Shown here: positions 62,562-64,000 of the stretch, piece by piece
Numbering within the stretch: the first letter of the stretch is position 1
Layout: the number at the start of each line of letters is the position of its first letter
NCBI GenBank assembly: GCA_023434855.1
Contig: JAEYSJ010000096.1
Coordinates: forward strand, 1 to 64,000
Length of the DNA stretch: 64,000 nucleotides
Source of the DNA: Bacillota bacterium
GTDB lineage: Bacteria > Bacillota_C > Negativicutes > JAEYSJ01
Direction of reading: 5' to 3'
The notes under the pieces: model-generated
The model's input: the letters and a program-made list of their open reading frames with translations, nothing else
Databases searched by the model: none
Told to the model about the DNA's origin: nothing
Position numbers and translations under genes: made by a program

Positions 62562-63455
62562 TTATATACTTTTGCTAGGCTCTACATGAATGAGAATATC
62601 GCAAAATGCAAACTGCGATTTAATTTGCTGCTCAATTTCATCACAAACAACGTGAACCTTTTCAACCGAAAGTTCCTTATCAAATTTAAGATGGACATCA
62701 ATTAAGCACATACTGCCTGAACGACGGGTGCGCAAATGAGTATATCCCTTAACCATTAAATGTTCCTGCAAGATTGCACCAATTACATTTTTGTCTTCTT
62801 CCGTTAAGGTTACATCCATTAACTCGCCAACACTTTTTTGCGTCATAGCAAAGCCGGCTTTGAAAATAATACATGCCACGGCTATGGCCATTACCGGATC
62901 AAGCCAGGGTAAACCAGTCAGCTTTATTGCCAGCAATCCGCCTAAAACACCAACGCTGGTCCAAACATCGGCTTGTAAATGTAAGGCATCTGCCTCTAAA
63001 GCATGGGATTGGGTTTCTTTTGCTATTTGAAACAAGTATTTAGAAACAAAAATGTTTACTACGATAGATACAAGCATGATGATTATACCGTATTCCAATT
63101 TCTCCGGTAAATCTTTTACATGCAGCTTGTGTATTGACTCATAAATAATCCCGCATGCGGCAAAAACAATTAAAACAGCTTCCACAGTGCCTGAAATGTT
63201 TTCAACTTTCCCGTGGCCATAGGGATGTTTCCGATCCGGGGCTTTTCCTGCCATTCTGACTGCACAATAGGCGATCAATGAAGCTGCGAGGTCAACTGCG
63301 GAATGTGCGGCTTCTGAAACTATACTGACTGAACCAGTAAAAAAACCAATTACCAATTTAGATGCTACCAACAGACTATTTGATAAAACAGAAATCTTAG
63401 CGGCTTTCGTTTTCTTTAGACCTAAATGACCACTAGAAACAGACTGAATTGCCAA
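62562..63455 (-). CDS. cation diffusion facilitator (CDF) metal exporter
   Basis: Start taken as TTG 63455, ten bases after GGGAGG; the ATG at 63473 overlaps that site. ~297 residues, about six membrane segments. Metal-site motifs HSAVDLAAS and HALEADALHLQADVW (HxxxD pairs) and the C-terminal cytoplasmic dimer domain (YTHLRTRRSGSMCLIDVHLK, CDEIEQQIKSQF). It exports Zn2+, Co2+, Ni2+, Fe2+ or similar in exchange for protons. Control by a Ni/Co riboswitch (63496-63600) would point to Co/Ni. Confidence 0.9.
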   Translation of the reverse strand: MAIQSVSSGHLGLKKTKAAKISVLSNSLLVASKLVIGFFTGSVSIVSEAAHSAVDLAASLIAYCAVRMAGKAPDRKHPYGHGKVENISGTVEAVLIVFAACGIIYESIHKLHVKDLPEKLEYGIIIMLVSIVVNIFVSKYLFQIAKETQSHALEADALHLQADVWTSVGVLGGLLAIKLTGLPWLDPVMAIAVACIIFKAGFAMTQKSVGELMDVTLTEEDKNVIGAILQEHLMVKGYTHLRTRRSGSMCLIDVHLKFDKELSVEKVHVVCDEIEQQIKSQFAFCDILIHVEPSKSI

Positions 63456-63495
63456 AGTATATCTTCCTCCCATAACGAAATTAGGTAAAAAAAAT

Positions 63496-63600
63496 AAACC
63501 TGTAGAACCGGTTTGGTCCCACAGGTTTTTACCTGCTGCTTTATGAGCCCAGCTACGCCGAATTGATCGGCCGCCTGATCCTCAATATAGTGCTTTGGAA
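63496..63600 (-). promoter_or_regulatory. probable NiCo (czcD) riboswitch with terminator
   Basis: The minus-strand leader of the CDF gene folds into GCCGA/TCGGC and GCTG/CAGC hairpins around AGGCGGCC, GTAGCTGGG and GCAGCAGG blocks that resemble the czcD four-way junction. It ends in ACCTGT...ACAGGT with an eight-base T-run (plus strand A-run 63487-63494). Class assignment is from memory of the motif and gene context; covariance search not run. Confidence 0.55.
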
Positions 63601-63720
63601 ATTAATATACTATATATCCAATTAATTGTCAATAGTAGTAATAATAAACGTTTTGTTATAGTCACATGAGGTAACAGTATTACTGCTAACGTGCTAAATG
63701 GCCTGGGTAATGTGGAATAG

Positions 63721-63981
63721 TGTATTACCTGGGAGGAAAAAAAGGTAAATGGCGAACTTTCACTTCATCAAAAAAAGGTACTTATTCTGGAAAAGGGAAA
63801 ACTTGACCTATCTATTAATATTCCCAAGATGCTTATTAACAGAGAGATGCTTTTTAGCGGCAAAGGAAGAACATTGGTAAGAGGGATCAGGGCTGGAGGA
63901 ACATCAGCTTTATATTACGGTACGTCCTATGATCCCCCAACTGAAATTTTTGCAATGAAAGGAAAGTGTTTTAAATTTTGA
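63721..63981 (+). pseudogene. GMC/FAD-dependent oxidoreductase fragment
   Basis: A frame without a start reads KKVLILEKGKLDLSINIPKM and continues SGKGRTLVRGIRAGGTSALY and YGTSYDPPTEIF before a stop. This is the segment after the FAD Rossmann GxGxxG of GMC-type oxidoreductases. The GxGxxG motif itself and the rest of the protein are missing; a stop precedes it. Remnant only. Confidence 0.65.
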
Positions 63982-64000
63982 ATATATCATACAAGGATTA

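Noticed and set aside
1..64000. tRNA, rRNA, prophage and complete insertion sequences
   Set aside because: None was seen: no CCA-ended cloverleaf patterns, rRNA core motifs, phage structural genes or full transposase ORFs were recognised by reading.

Overview
The window looks like chromosome from a spore-forming, diderm Firmicute (Negativicutes, Sporomusaceae-like, e.g. Pelosinus or Sporomusa relatives). That is inferred from two things seen together: spore genes (spoVAC/spoVAD/spoVAEb, DUF421/DUF1657 proteins, a DUF3231 protein, Spo0-type orphan kinases) and a TonB-dependent outer-membrane receptor with a signal peptide and a terminal Phe. Most genes are AT-rich with strong GGAGG-type ribosome binding sites and hairpin terminators. 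The mosBA genes and the TonB/ABC cluster are visibly GC-richer. No rRNA, tRNA, CRISPR array or intact insertion sequence was seen.

Layout. 1-4.4 kb: two convergent FeeM/LuxI-like acyltransferases fused to cyclic-nucleotide-binding domains, then a PAS histidine kinase. 4.5-9.5 kb: an HD-hydrolase remnant, a 49-aa ORF, a DUF421 protein and a six-gene spoVA2mob-like operon (DUF1657, 2Duf, SpoVAC, SpoVAD, SpoVAEb, DUF1657). 9.8-15 kb: an SDH-type membrane serine protease, an EamA protein, small proteins, an IS3 transposase scrap, DUF3231, and a CBO0543 membrane protein followed by a frameshifted membrane-protein pseudogene. 15.3-17.7 kb: a leucine T-box controlling a 2-isopropylmalate synthase fused to an AraC-type DNA-binding domain. 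17.8-23.7 kb: a regulator, gene fragments, GrpB, a polysaccharide deacetylase and a Phd/RelE-type toxin-antitoxin pair. 23.8-29 kb: a large 7TMR-DISM kinase, an amidinotransferase-fold enzyme and a YihY membrane protein. 29.2-30.9 kb: molybdenum storage protein subunits (mosB, mosA). 31.3-37.5 kb: chagasin-like inhibitor, phosphohexomutase, RNase II, nitroreductase, and an HxlR regulator with a Cys-rich tail divergent from an HMA metallochaperone.

37.5-45.6 kb is the most coherent accessory system: TonB receptor, YddA/SbmA-like ABC protein, TrmO-FmdE fusion, second ABC protein, GNAT acetyltransferase and DUF364 (heavy-metal chelation domain). The genes are co-directional and mostly tightly spaced. 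I read it as a metal or metal-complex acquisition locus spanning both membranes. 45.9-53.9 kb: methyltransferase, starch-binding module, FabH, a YcaO enzyme flanked by two repeat-rich small proteins (one made of nine-residue Cys/Ser repeats), a berberine-bridge-type flavoprotein and a free-standing B12-binding domain. 54-64 kb: TlpA/ResA plus CcdA, hemerythrin, D-Ala-D-Ala carboxypeptidase, a TetR regulator with a repeated operator and apparently leaderless mRNA, two Fe-S proteins, an MscS channel, a CDF metal exporter behind a probable NiCo (czcD) riboswitch, and a GMC oxidoreductase remnant.

Metal and redox handling recurs (mosBA, HMA/HxlR, TonB/FmdE/DUF364 cluster, CDF, hemerythrin, Fe-S proteins), alongside spore biology. 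Many short decayed gene fragments lie between intact operons. All identifications come from reading motifs and family resemblance; no database search was run.
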